From: Actibacterium ureilyticum
GTDB taxonomy: Bacteria > Pseudomonadota > Alphaproteobacteria > Rhodobacterales > Rhodobacteraceae
Reading direction: 5' to 3'
Length of the DNA stretch: 64,000 bases
Assembly: GCF_002285435.1 (NCBI RefSeq)
Contig: NZ_NSBT01000026.1
Coordinates: forward strand, 248,001 to 312,000
Below the pieces are notes generated by a model. That model did not search any database, was not told where the DNA came from, and saw only the letters and a list, made by a program, of their open reading frames with translations. This document shows positions 52,458 to 60,792 of the stretch, in pieces (the stretch's first letter is position 1; each line of letters opens with the position of its first letter). The position numbers and the translations under genes were made by a program.

Positions 52458-53702
52458 ATGAAACGGTATTCCGCTTTTGCCATCGCCCGCGAGGCCGCCC
52501 GCAACCATATCGGCTGGGGCCGGGCCTGGGCCAAGCGCCCGCCGAAGAAACGCTATGACGTGATCATCGTGGGCGCCGGCGGCCACGGGCTGGCCACGGC
52601 CTATTACCTGGGCCGCAATTTCGGCATCACCAATGTGGCGATCCTGGAAAAGGGCTGGCTGGGCGGCGGCAATACGGGCCGCAACACCACCATCATCCGC
52701 TCCAACTATCTTCAGGACCCGTCGGCGGCGATCTATGAAAAGGCGCGCAGCCTTTACGAAACCATGAGCCAGGACCTGAACTACAACGTCATGTTCAGCC
52801 CGCGCGGGCTGATGATGCTGGCCCAGACCGAACACGAGGTGCGCGGGTACGAGCGCACGGCCCATGCCAATGCCCTGCAAGGGGTGGAAACCGAATTCAT
52901 CTCGGCCCGCCGGGTCAAGGAGCTGTGCCCGATCATCAATATCGACGGGCCGCGCTATCCGGTTCTGGGCGCGCTCTGGCAGGCACGTGGCGGCACCGCG
53001 CGCCACGATGCGGTGGCCTGGGGCTATGCCCGGGCCTGTTCCGACATGGGCATGGACATCCTCCAGCAATGCGAGGTCACGGGCGTGCGCCAGGCCGATG
53101 GCAAGGTCACCGGCGTCGACACCACCCTGGGCGAGATCGGCTGCGACAAGCTGGGCATCGTCGTGGCGGGCCATTCCGGCGTGCTGGCCGGCATGGCGGG
53201 CTTCCGTCTGCCCATCGAATCCGTGGCGCTTCAGGCGCTGGTGTCAGAACCGATCAAACCCTGCATGGACGTGGTCGTGATGGCCAATACCGTGCATGGC
53301 TACATGAGCCAGTCCGACAAGGGCGAGATGGTGATCGGCGGCAGCGCGGATGGCTACAACAACTATACCCAGCGCGGCAGCTTCCATCACCTGGAACACA
53401 CCGTCAGCGCCCTGATCGAGACCTTCCCGATCATGTCGCGGCTGAAGATGCTGCGCCAATGGGGCGGGATCGTCGACATGACCGGCGACCGCTCGCCCAT
53501 CCTGTCGGCCACGCCGCTGGGCAATTGCTTCATCAATTGCGGCTGGGGCACCGGCGGGTTCAAGGCGATCCCCGGCTCGGGCTGGGGCTTCGCCGAACTG
53601 ATGGCCAAGGGGCAGTCGCCGCTTTGCGATGCGTTCGGCCTGAACCGCTTCACCGAGGGCCGTTTCGTCGACGAAAGCGTCGCGGCGGGGGTGGCGCATT
53701 GA
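52458..53702 (+). CDS. soxB: Sarcosine oxidase subunit beta SoxB
   Basis: 414 residues. FAD-binding VIIVGAGGHGLATAYYLG near 36-53. His183 in GGTARHDAVAWGYARA corresponds to the covalent FMN His of heterotetrameric sarcosine oxidases. A later GWGTGGFKAIPGSGWGFAEL block near 362-381 is typical. The complex oxidises sarcosine to glycine, hydrogen peroxide and, with tetrahydrofolate, 5,10-methylene-THF. Divergent from ccmI. Separated from soxD by 1.4 kb of small genes, where most relatives have soxBDAG contiguous. Confidence 0.95.
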   Translation: MKRYSAFAIAREAARNHIGWGRAWAKRPPKKRYDVIIVGAGGHGLATAYYLGRNFGITNVAILEKGWLGGGNTGRNTTIIRSNYLQDPSAAIYEKARSLYETMSQDLNYNVMFSPRGLMMLAQTEHEVRGYERTAHANALQGVETEFISARRVKELCPIINIDGPRYPVLGALWQARGGTARHDAVAWGYARACSDMGMDILQQCEVTGVRQADGKVTGVDTTLGEIGCDKLGIVVAGHSGVLAGMAGFRLPIESVALQALVSEPIKPCMDVVVMANTVHGYMSQSDKGEMVIGGSADGYNNYTQRGSFHHLEHTVSALIETFPIMSRLKMLRQWGGIVDMTGDRSPILSATPLGNCFINCGWGTGGFKAIPGSGWGFAELMAKGQSPLCDAFGLNRFTEGRFVDESVAAGVAH

Positions 53703-53704
53703 TC

Positions 53705-53905
53705 TCAGCGTTTGCGATCGTTGCGCCGATACTTGCGGCGATAATCGTCCTCATAGGGGTTGAACCGGCTGCTCAGGTGACCCGAAAGGTCCTGATCGTC
53801 GCCGTTCCTGCGCCGTTTCGAGCCGCGTCTGGAAAACACCAACACCACCGCGACAATCACAGCGGCGATGACGAACTGGTCCACGACATAGTCAACGATA
53901 TTCAC
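53705..53905 (-). CDS. Small single-span membrane protein with basic tail (unit A, minus strand)
   Basis: 66 residues from a GTG (start uncertain; a TTG further up is in frame). One N-terminal membrane segment (VVDQFVIAAVIVAVVLVFSR) then a strongly basic cytoplasmic tail with SRRGSKRRRNGDDQD and a Tyr/Arg-rich end. No known family. It is convergent with soxB, 2 bp from its stop, and divergent from the next small gene. Its layout resembles the minus-strand ORF at 54367-54522. Confidence 0.5.
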   Translation of the reverse strand: MNIVDYVVDQFVIAAVIVAVVLVFSRRGSKRRRNGDDQDLSGHLSSRFNPYEDDYRRKYRRNDRKR

Positions 53906-54034
53906 GGCTCTAAGCCTCTCTCCCCGCAAGCGGTGTTCATGTCCGCAGCTTACAGGGGTTTTGGGCGCTTTGGCGACCTGTTCTGCGATCTGCCCTCAAA
54001 ATCCGATCACAGCCGGGTGGTGCAATGTTGATTG

Positions 54035-54061
54035 GGAACCAAACCCGCCCCGAAACCGTTT
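54035..54061 (+). promoter_or_regulatory. EcfG-type general-stress promoter of a small membrane-protein gene
   Basis: GGAAC (54035-54039), 17 bp, CGTTT (54057-54061). The spacer is one base longer than in the other copies, within the permitted range. Start expected near 54069, 27 bp before the ATG at 54096. Confidence 0.6.
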
Positions 54062-54095
54062 TCCCCCCGACAACAGAACGATCGGAGACGGAAAA

Positions 54096-54254
54096 ATGGC
54101 AACGGAAACAAAGAGCACCTCTGGCCTGGCCTTCATCCTGGGCGCTGTGGTCGTCGTGGTCGGCGGCCTGGTATGGTACATCTATGCCGGTGGCGACGTG
54201 CCCGCCCAGAACGAGGCCGAGATCCAGATCGACCTTCCCGACGGCGACGGCTGA
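54096..54254 (+). CDS. Small single-span membrane protein with acidic tail (unit A, plus strand)
   Basis: 52 residues: short polar N-terminus (MATETKSTSG), one membrane segment (LAFILGAVVVVVGGLVWYIY), AGG, and an acidic tail (AEIQIDLPDGDG). CGGAGACGG precedes the ATG. Function unknown. Similar order (MA, Thr-rich, Gly, membrane span, AGG, then E-x-Q-I) appears in the 73-residue protein at 54783. It probably responds to general stress. Confidence 0.65.
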   Translation: MATETKSTSGLAFILGAVVVVVGGLVWYIYAGGDVPAQNEAEIQIDLPDGDG

Positions 54255-54366
54255 TCCCCGGACAATCGCGCGCAGCCCCGACCGGGCCGCGCGGCACATC
54301 ACGCCGGGGGCGGTCCACACCGCCCCTTGCCACGTGCATGACCGGGCGCACCCCCTGAACCTTCGC

Positions 54367-54522
54367 TCAAATATCCGGATTCGGACCGCCGCCCCTGGCC
54401 TGGTTGTCGGTGGCATCGCCATCCCGGCGCAGGCCACGCAACACCACGACCACGGCAAACAGCAGCAACAGGGCCAGCGGCACCAGCTTCAGCGCATGGC
54501 CAAGGGTCGAGACATCTTCCAT
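54367..54522 (-). CDS. Small single-span membrane protein with charged tail (unit B, minus strand)
   Basis: 51 residues from ATG 54522: a membrane segment LVPLALLLLFAVVVVLRGLR followed by RRDGDATDNQARGGGPNPDI. No clear ribosome binding site; a TTG further upstream is in frame. No family recognised. Orientation and layout parallel the ORF at 53705-53905. Confidence 0.4.
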   Translation of the reverse strand: MEDVSTLGHALKLVPLALLLLFAVVVVLRGLRRDGDATDNQARGGGPNPDI

Positions 54523-54782
54523 AACGCCAATATCGTGCAGGCGCCTCGGTTCTGGCAAGGGGCAGCATCCCCCATGCCATACACGCCCGGGCCCTTGATT
54601 GCGCCCGCGACACCGGCAACCAACCGCCGATGCGCTTATTTCACAACAGCTTCGGCTGTTTCCGGCGCAGCCGGGGCGCCGTTTCCGGCCATCTTCCGCG
54701 CGGATCGCACGCCGCGCACGCCGACGGTTACTTCTGCCTATACGTGTGCGACCCTGACGGCCTCACCAAAGGAGGTAACTCA

Positions 54783-55004
54783 ATGGCAGATGTTACGACA
54801 AACCGGGGCGGCACCCTCACATGGCTGCTCATCGGCGGGATCGTCCTGGCGGTCATCGTCCTTTACTTCGTGTTCGCGGGCGGCACCCCGACCGACACAG
54901 GCGGCGCGCCTGCGGTCGGCACCGAAACCCAGATCACACCCCAAGCCGACCCCAACCCCATTCCCGCGCCCATCGATGGCGCGCCCACGGACCCAACCGA
55001 ATAA
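54783..55004 (+). CDS. Small single-span membrane protein with Pro/Thr-rich tail (unit B, plus strand)
   Basis: 73 residues. A near-perfect Shine-Dalgarno AAGGAGGT at 7-nt spacing precedes the ATG, the strongest in this region. MADVTTNRGG, one membrane segment (WLLIGGIVLAVIVLYFVF), AGG, then a periplasmic-type tail rich in Pro, Thr and acidic residues. No family recognised. Related in layout to the 52-residue protein at 54096. Confidence 0.65.
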   Translation: MADVTTNRGGTLTWLLIGGIVLAVIVLYFVFAGGTPTDTGGAPAVGTETQITPQADPNPIPAPIDGAPTDPTE

Positions 55005-55100
55005 ACCCACATACCCCGAATGCATGAATGGCGGGTGCCGCGCGGCGCCCGCCTTTCTGCTGTCCGGGGTGCGGCGGCCCCAGCACAAGGAAATGCGCCC

Positions 55101-55430
55101 ATGCTCATCCTGACCTGCCCCTATTGCGGCGTCTCGGGCGAGGAAACCGAATTCCACGGCGGGGGCGAGGCGCATCTGAAACGCTTCGGCCCGGGCGCCT
55201 CGGAGGCGGATTTCGAATCCTACCTGTTTCACCGCGAAAACCCCAAGGGCGTTCATTTCGAACGCTGGCGGCATGTAAACGGCTGCGGCAAATGGTTCAT
55301 CGCCGCCCGCGACACCGCCACGCTTCAGGTCTTCGGCACCTATCCCGCCCAGACCACCGAACCCCCGCAGGAAATTCGCGACAAGATCACCGCCGCCCGC
55401 CCGGGCTGGCGCTGGAGGGACTTTGCATGA
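55101..55430 (+). CDS. soxD: Sarcosine oxidase subunit delta SoxD
   Basis: 109 residues. N-terminal zinc-binding Cys pair in LTCPYCGVSGEETEFHGGGE, a third Cys in VNGCGKWFIAARDT near 54, and the usual GPGASEADFESYLFHRENPKG block. This is the small zinc-binding subunit of the heterotetramer. A repeat begins right after its stop, then a mini-ORF leads to soxA. Confidence 0.93.
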   Translation: MLILTCPYCGVSGEETEFHGGGEAHLKRFGPGASEADFESYLFHRENPKGVHFERWRHVNGCGKWFIAARDTATLQVFGTYPAQTTEPPQEIRDKITAARPGWRWRDFA

Positions 55431-55431
55431 G

Positions 55432-55464
55432 CCTTCTTCTTGGCCGAAATACTCCCGCCGGAGG
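55432..55464 (+). repeat. Dispersed CTTCTTCTTGG repeat, copy 5 (shortened)
   Basis: CCTTCTTCTTGG, CCGAAATACT, then a short stem CTCC (55452-55455) with GGAG (55460-55463) in place of the long G-rich hairpin. It starts 1 bp after the soxD stop, inside the sox operon. The GGAG of the stem also serves as a Shine-Dalgarno sequence for a 10-residue ORF. Confidence 0.7.
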
Positions 55465-55465
55465 C

Positions 55466-55498
55466 ATGAAAATCCTGATCGAAAAGGCCCGTATATGA
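55466..55498 (+). CDS. Ten-residue mini-ORF coupled to soxA
   Basis: GGAGG at 1-2 bases before ATG 55466 begins the peptide MKILIEKARI. Its stop TGA overlaps the soxA start (ATGA at 55495-55498). soxA itself has only a weak ribosome binding site (AAAGG), so ribosomes finishing this mini-ORF could re-initiate on soxA. The spacing of the SD is tight, so it may also be chance. Confidence 0.35.
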   Translation: MKILIEKARI

Positions 55499-58400
55499 GC
55501 ACTCGCCTGCAAACCGGCGGTCGGCTGATCGACCGCAATCAGCGCCTGAGCTTCACCTTCAACGGCACGCCCATGACGGGCTTTGCCGGCGACACGCTGG
55601 CGGCGGCCCTTCTGGGCAATGACCAGATGCTGATGGGCCGGTCGTTCAAGTACCACCGCCCGCGTGGCGTGGTCGCCGCGGGCCCCGAGGAACCCAACGC
55701 CTTGGTGGGCCTGGGGCAGGGGCCGCGGTTCGAACCGAACCAGCGCGCCACCACGACCGAGCTCTTCGACGGGCTCAGCGCGATCAGCCAGAACCACTGG
55801 CCCAGCCTGAATTTCGACATCGGCGCGGTGAACAACCACCTGTCGAAATTCTTCCCCGCGGGCTTCTACTACAAGACCTTCATGTATCCGCGCGCGGCGT
55901 GGAAACACCTGTTCGAGCCCATCGTCCGGCACTCGGCGGGGCTGGGCAAGGTCACGCAGCCGGGCGATCCCGACCGGTACGAGCATTTCTATGCCTTCTA
56001 TGACGTTGTGGTGATCGGCGGCGGCGTCGCGGGGTTGCAGGCGGCGCTGGCGGCGGGCCATGCGGGCGCCAAGGTTCTGGTGATGGAACAATCCGCCCAT
56101 TGGGGCGGCCGCGCGCCGGTGGATGGCGTCGAAATCGACGGAAAACCGGCCGAGGATTGGGTGAGCGCCACGCTGCAAGCCCTTGAAGACATGGAAAATG
56201 TCACGCTGCGCAGCCGGTTGATGGGGGCGGGCGTCTATGACCACGGCTATCTGCTGGCCTATGAGCGGGTCAGCGATCACCGGCCCGGCACGGCGGGGCC
56301 GCGTCACCGGCTGTGGCGCATCCGGGCGGGCCGGATCATCACCGCGACGGGGGCCATCGAACGGCCGCTGTCGTTTGCGGGCAATGACCTGCCCGGTGTG
56401 ATGCTGGCAAGCGCGGTGCGCGACTATGTGGTGAACTGGGCGATCAGCCCCGGCGACCGCACCGTGATCGTGACCAATAATGACGACGCCTATCGCACCG
56501 CGCTGGCGCTGCAAATGGCGGGGCTGATCGTGGCAGCGGTGATCGACGCACGCCCCACCGCCACCGGCGCGCTGCCACAGGCCGTGCGCGATGCGGGCAT
56601 CCGCGTGGAAACCGGGCGCGGCATCGCCAAGGTCAAGGGCCGCGCCCGGGTCGAGGGTGTGGCGCTCTGCGCTCAGGCGGGCGAGGGCGCGGTGCTGGAA
56701 GAAATCCCCTGCGACGTGGTCGCCATGTCGGGTGGCTGGTCGCCGGTGGTGCATCTGTGGTCCCATTGCGGCGGCAAGCTGACCTGGGACGCTGCACAGG
56801 CGCATTTCCGGCCCGACCCGGACCGCGCGCCCGCCGATCAGGACGGCGCGCCCTTCGTCATTGCCGCCGGGGCCGCCAATGGCCACCTGCAGGCGGCCGA
56901 TACGCTGCGCGATGCGGCTGCGGCGGGGCAGAACGCGGCGGTGGCGCTGGGCCGCGATCCCGCCGATGGCACCGCCGCCCGCGCCAATGCCGTGGCCGAG
57001 GAACCGCTGCTGCCGGTCTGGATCATGCCGCAGGGCGCGGGGCCGGATCTGCGGTCCAAGATGTGGCTGGATTACCAGAACGACGTAAAGGTTTCCGACG
57101 TGCAACTGGCCGCGCGCGAAGGCTATGAAAGCGTCGAACACACCAAGCGCTATACCACGCTGGGCATGGCGACGGATCAGGGAAAGCTTAGCAATATCAA
57201 CGGGCTGGCGGTGCTTTCTGATGCGTTGGGTTCGGATATCCCGCAGGTGGGCACAACCACGTTCCGCCCGCCCTATACCCCGATTTCGATGGCCGCCATC
57301 GCGGGCGAGGCACGCGGCGATACCTTCCTGCCGCTGCGCCGCACGCCGATGCAGGATTGGCACGACGCCAATGGCGCGGATTTCGAACCGGTGGGCCATT
57401 GGCAGCGCCCCTATACCTTCCGCCGGGGGGGCGAGGATCGCGCGGCGGCCGTGAAGCGCGAGATCACGAACACCCGCACCAATGTCGGGCTGCTGGATGC
57501 CAGCACCCTGGGCAAGCTGGTGGTTAAGGGGCCGGATGCGGGCAAGTTCCTGGACATGATGTACACCAACATGATGTCGACCTTGAAACCGGGGCGCTGC
57601 CGCTATGGGCTGATGTGCGACGAGAACGGGTTCCTGATCGACGATGGCGTCGTGGCGCGGCTCGATGACGACACGTTCCTGTGTCACACCACCACCGGCG
57701 GCGCGGACCGGATCCACGCCCATATGGAAGACTGGTTGCAATGCGAATGGTGGGATTGGCAGGTTTATGTCGCCAACCTGACCGAGCAGTACGCCCAGAT
57801 CGCCGTGGTCGGCCCGAAAGCGCGCGCGCTGCTGGAAAATCTGGGCGGCATGGATGTCAGCGCCGAGGCGTTGCCCTTCATGGGCTGGGCCGATGGCACG
57901 CTGGCGGGGCATCCGGTGCGCATCTATCGCATCAGCTTCTCGGGCGAGCTGAGTTATGAGATCGCCGTCCCCGCCGGGCAGGGCCGGGCGCTGTGGGACA
58001 CGCTGCTGGCGGTCGGGACGCAGTTCGGCATCATGCCCTATGGGACCGAGGCGCTGCATGTGATGCGGGCCGAAAAGGGCTTCATCATGATCGGGGACGA
58101 GACCGACGGCACCATCATCCCGCAGGATCTGGGGCTGGATTGGGCGATCTCGAAGAAGAAGGACGATTACCTGGGCAAGCGCGGCCAGGCCCGCAGCCAC
58201 ATGACCGACCCCGACCGGTGGAAGCTGGTGGGGCTGGAAACGCTGGATGGCGGGGTGTTGCCCGACGGGGCCTATGCCGTGGCGCCGGGCAGCAACGCCA
58301 ATGGCCAGCGCAAGACGCAGGGGCGCGTGACCTCGACCTATTACTCGCCCACGCTGGGGCGCGGGATTGCCATGGGGCTGGTCCACAAGGGGCCCGACCG

Positions 58401-58506
58401 GATGGGCGAAGAGCTGGAATTCGCCCGCACCGATGGGACGATGATGCGGGCGCGCATCGTCGATCCGGTATTCTATGACAAGGACGGAGAGAAGCAGAAT
58501 GTCTGA
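55495..58506 (+). CDS. soxA: Sarcosine oxidase subunit alpha SoxA
   Basis: 1003 residues. N-terminal ferredoxin-like part (MSTRLQTGGRLIDRNQRLSF then GMTGFAGDTLAAALL), an NAD-binding region VVIGGGVAGLQAALAAGHAG near 183-202, and the C-terminal GcvT-like folate domain (LDASTLGKLVVKGPDAGKFL, then KGFIMIGDETDGT). The large subunit, joining the flavin site of SoxB to the folate acceptor. Start chosen at the ATG giving MSTRLQTGGR. Overlaps soxG by 8 bp. Confidence 0.95.
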   Translation: MSTRLQTGGRLIDRNQRLSFTFNGTPMTGFAGDTLAAALLGNDQMLMGRSFKYHRPRGVVAAGPEEPNALVGLGQGPRFEPNQRATTTELFDGLSAISQNHWPSLNFDIGAVNNHLSKFFPAGFYYKTFMYPRAAWKHLFEPIVRHSAGLGKVTQPGDPDRYEHFYAFYDVVVIGGGVAGLQAALAAGHAGAKVLVMEQSAHWGGRAPVDGVEIDGKPAEDWVSATLQALEDMENVTLRSRLMGAGVYDHGYLLAYERVSDHRPGTAGPRHRLWRIRAGRIITATGAIERPLSFAGNDLPGVMLASAVRDYVVNWAISPGDRTVIVTNNDDAYRTALALQMAGLIVAAVIDARPTATGALPQAVRDAGIRVETGRGIAKVKGRARVEGVALCAQAGEGAVLEEIPCDVVAMSGGWSPVVHLWSHCGGKLTWDAAQAHFRPDPDRAPADQDGAPFVIAAGAANGHLQAADTLRDAAAAGQNAAVALGRDPADGTAARANAVAEEPLLPVWIMPQGAGPDLRSKMWLDYQNDVKVSDVQLAAREGYESVEHTKRYTTLGMATDQGKLSNINGLAVLSDALGSDIPQVGTTTFRPPYTPISMAAIAGEARGDTFLPLRRTPMQDWHDANGADFEPVGHWQRPYTFRRGGEDRAAAVKREITNTRTNVGLLDASTLGKLVVKGPDAGKFLDMMYTNMMSTLKPGRCRYGLMCDENGFLIDDGVVARLDDDTFLCHTTTGGADRIHAHMEDWLQCEWWDWQVYVANLTEQYAQIAVVGPKARALLENLGGMDVSAEALPFMGWADGTLAGHPVRIYRISFSGELSYEIAVPAGQGRALWDTLLAVGTQFGIMPYGTEALHVMRAEKGFIMIGDETDGTIIPQDLGLDWAISKKKDDYLGKRGQARSHMTDPDRWKLVGLETLDGGVLPDGAYAVAPGSNANGQRKTQGRVTSTYYSPTLGRGIAMGLVHKGPDRMGEELEFARTDGTMMRARIVDPVFYDKDGEKQNV

Positions 58507-59065
58507 GACCGTCACCGCCCTGGGCGGCGCGCACTATGCGGGCTATGCCACCATCACCGAACAGCCCGCGCGCGGCATGATCACCTTGCGCGGCAACCTG
58601 GCCGAGGTCGCGGTCAAGAACGCCGCGACCGGCGTGGCGGGGGTGGACATGCCCGACCTGCGCGAATGCCACATCGTGGACCAGCGCGGCATCGCCTGGA
58701 TGTCGCCCGATGAGCTGCTGGTCATGGTGCCGCATCCCGAGGTTGCCAGCGCCGTCAGCACGATCCAGCAGACGCTGAGCGGGCTGCACAGCCTGGTGGT
58801 CGACGTGTCCGATGCCCGCGCGCTCTTTCGCATCGAAGGGTCCGGCGCGCGCGAGGTCCTGGCCAAGCTGTGCCCGGTCGATCTGTCGCCCGCCGCCTTT
58901 GGCCCCGGCCAGATCCGCCGCACCCGTCTGGGTCACGTGTCGGCGGCGTTCTGGATGGTGGATGACAGCGCGTTTGAGCTGGTCTGTTTCCGGTCTGTCG
59001 CGCAATATGCCTTTGACCTGCTGAAAACCGCGGCCGAGCCGGGGGGCGAGGTCGGGGTGTTCTGA
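58499..59065 (+). CDS. soxG: Sarcosine oxidase subunit gamma SoxG
   Basis: 188 residues of the SoxG/GcvT-like family, with PDLRECHIVDQRGIAWMSPD near 51-70, RIEGSGAREVLAKLCPVDLS near 111-130 and RRTRLGHVSAAFWMVDD near 140. The structural subunit completing SoxBDAG. Starts inside the end of soxA. No terminator is evident in the 92 bp that follow. Confidence 0.92.
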   Translation: MSETVTALGGAHYAGYATITEQPARGMITLRGNLAEVAVKNAATGVAGVDMPDLRECHIVDQRGIAWMSPDELLVMVPHPEVASAVSTIQQTLSGLHSLVVDVSDARALFRIEGSGAREVLAKLCPVDLSPAAFGPGQIRRTRLGHVSAAFWMVDDSAFELVCFRSVAQYAFDLLKTAAEPGGEVGVF

Positions 59066-59157
59066 CGCCCCCGGCCTTGCACGGCCCAGAAATCTCTGGA
59101 CAGGGGGCGTTCGCCTTCGCAGACTGAAACCGGGTTGGATGCGATTTCGGTTTTGAT

Positions 59158-59709
59158 TTGTCGAATTCTGGAAAAGAAAAGCCGCCGAAGCTGACGGGCC
59201 GCGTCGTGGCGGGGGTCGGTTTTCTGGCCGCGCTGGGGGGCGCGGTGAATTTCGTGTTCGATCTGCCGGGCAAGATCACGCAGATCTGCGTGCGCATGGA
59301 AATTTGCGACGCCGGGCCCGAAACCGAAGCCGCCGTGATCGCACCCATCGATGTCCCGCTGCCGGCGGATCTGGTCGGGCTGGTCAATGCCGAAGGCGCG
59401 GTCGATCAGCGTGTTGCCGGGGATCTGGTGGCCTATCTCGAAACTCAATCCTGCCCGGCGTTGCGGCTGAAGCTGAACCCGGTCAGCCAGCGCGACACAC
59501 CGGCCGCATCCAGCGCGTCGGGGCAGCCGGGGGTGTTTCTGGACGGGTCCGTCACCCTGATGAATGGCGGCGCGCCCCAGACGATCGACATGGTCGGCAC
59601 CGGCAAGGGACCGGCCGCATTCGAAAATGCATATGACAATTTCATTGAAAGCGCGGTGGCGGGGCTTTCTGCCGCCGCGCCGGATTGTGTGAAGGGAAGT
59701 ACGGAATGA
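59158..59709 (+). CDS. Hypothetical membrane-anchored protein linked to a FlgO-like gene
   Basis: 183 residues from a TTG (no in-frame ATG nearby). Basic cytoplasmic N-terminus (KEKPPKLTGR), one membrane segment (VVAGVGFLAALGGAVNFVFDL), then a probably periplasmic domain with two Cys close to the membrane (ICVRMEIC) and two more later. No family recognised. It overlaps the next gene by 4 bp (ATGA), so the two act together. Confidence 0.55.
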   Translation: MSNSGKEKPPKLTGRVVAGVGFLAALGGAVNFVFDLPGKITQICVRMEICDAGPETEAAVIAPIDVPLPADLVGLVNAEGAVDQRVAGDLVAYLETQSCPALRLKLNPVSQRDTPAASSASGQPGVFLDGSVTLMNGGAPQTIDMVGTGKGPAAFENAYDNFIESAVAGLSAAAPDCVKGSTE

Positions 59710-60785
59710 ATTTTGCGAAACGCGCATTGCCTGCGGTTCTGGCGTTGGGTCTGGCGGGCGGCATGGCGCAGGCCGCCGATGGCGTCGACAGCAGCCTGGA
59801 CGAGATCGCCCAGCAGATCGTGACCAAGACCCGCGCCGACGGGGTGCCGATCATCGGGATTTCGACCTTTACCCATTCCGATGGCACCTGTTCCGAGCTT
59901 TCGAACTATATCACCGAGTTTCTGGTCGACAGCCTGTTCAACGCGGGCGAGGGGCAGATCGAGCTGATCGAACGCTCGCAGCTTTCCGCGATCTTTCGCG
60001 AGCTGGAGCTGGTCTATGACGGCACCATCGCGCCGGATGCGGCCAAGAAACTGGGCGAGATCGAGGGGGTCGATGCGCTGGTCTCGGGCTCGCTGATCGA
60101 ATTCGGCGAGCGTATCAAGCTGCAGGCGCGGTTGATCAGCACCGAAAACGGCAAGCTGTTTTCCACCGCGCGGTCGGATTTCCCACTGATCGGTTCGGTG
60201 TCAAAGATGACCGCGACGCGCAGCCGCGGGGCCTGTGGCTTCACCGCCGCGCCGGGGGCCGCGGCCGAGCCTGCGGGGCAGACCGTGACGGTCGTCACCG
60301 GCGACACGACCACCACCATCGCGCCCGCCCCGGTGACGGAGCGGCGGGTCTATAACTCGGACATATTCGACGCGCATATCGTCAGCCTGTTCTATTCGCC
60401 GAACTCGGGCGAAATCAGCGTGGCGATCCGGTTCAACAACAAATCCGACAACGAGATCGCCCTGTCCTATATCCCCAAGACGATTACCGCGTCCGACGCC
60501 ACCGGAACGGTCATGACCGGCCAGGGCGAGGTCGCGGGGATCAGGACCTGTCGCGGCCTGGGCTATATGGGCCAATGCAATTCCACCTATCCGCAATATG
60601 CCAGCGTCGTTCCGGCGGGCAAACCGGCGCAGATGAACTTCACCATCGCCGGGGTCAAGGGGCTGGAACAGCTGATCATGACGCTGGCCTTCGAGATGGT
60701 GGTCACGCCCAACACGTCCGAGGCGGGCGAGTATGCGGCGCGCTCCATCGGCTATTTCGATCTGGTCCCGACGGTGCGCCAATAG
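59706..60785 (+). CDS. Secreted FlgO/CsgG-like protein
   Basis: 359 residues with a signal peptide (RALPAVLALGLAGGMAQA). The N-terminal half (about 40-165) has the FlgO/CsgG/LpoB-type nucleotide-binding-like fold: IGISTFTHSDGTCSELSNYI, IELIERSQLSAIFRELEL and VDALVSGSLIEFGERIKLQA. The C-terminal half is a beta-rich domain of unknown type. No lipobox is present. Relatives assist assembly of outer-membrane structures. Coupled to the preceding anchored protein. Confidence 0.65.
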   Translation: MNFAKRALPAVLALGLAGGMAQAADGVDSSLDEIAQQIVTKTRADGVPIIGISTFTHSDGTCSELSNYITEFLVDSLFNAGEGQIELIERSQLSAIFRELELVYDGTIAPDAAKKLGEIEGVDALVSGSLIEFGERIKLQARLISTENGKLFSTARSDFPLIGSVSKMTATRSRGACGFTAAPGAAAEPAGQTVTVVTGDTTTTIAPAPVTERRVYNSDIFDAHIVSLFYSPNSGEISVAIRFNNKSDNEIALSYIPKTITASDATGTVMTGQGEVAGIRTCRGLGYMGQCNSTYPQYASVVPAGKPAQMNFTIAGVKGLEQLIMTLAFEMVVTPNTSEAGEYAARSIGYFDLVPTVRQ

Positions 60786-60792
60786 GCGGGTT

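Noticed and set aside
55387-58515. A 1042-codon open frame on the minus strand across soxA
   Set aside because: It mirrors soxA with the same skewed composition, and no promoter, ribosome binding site or motif supports it.
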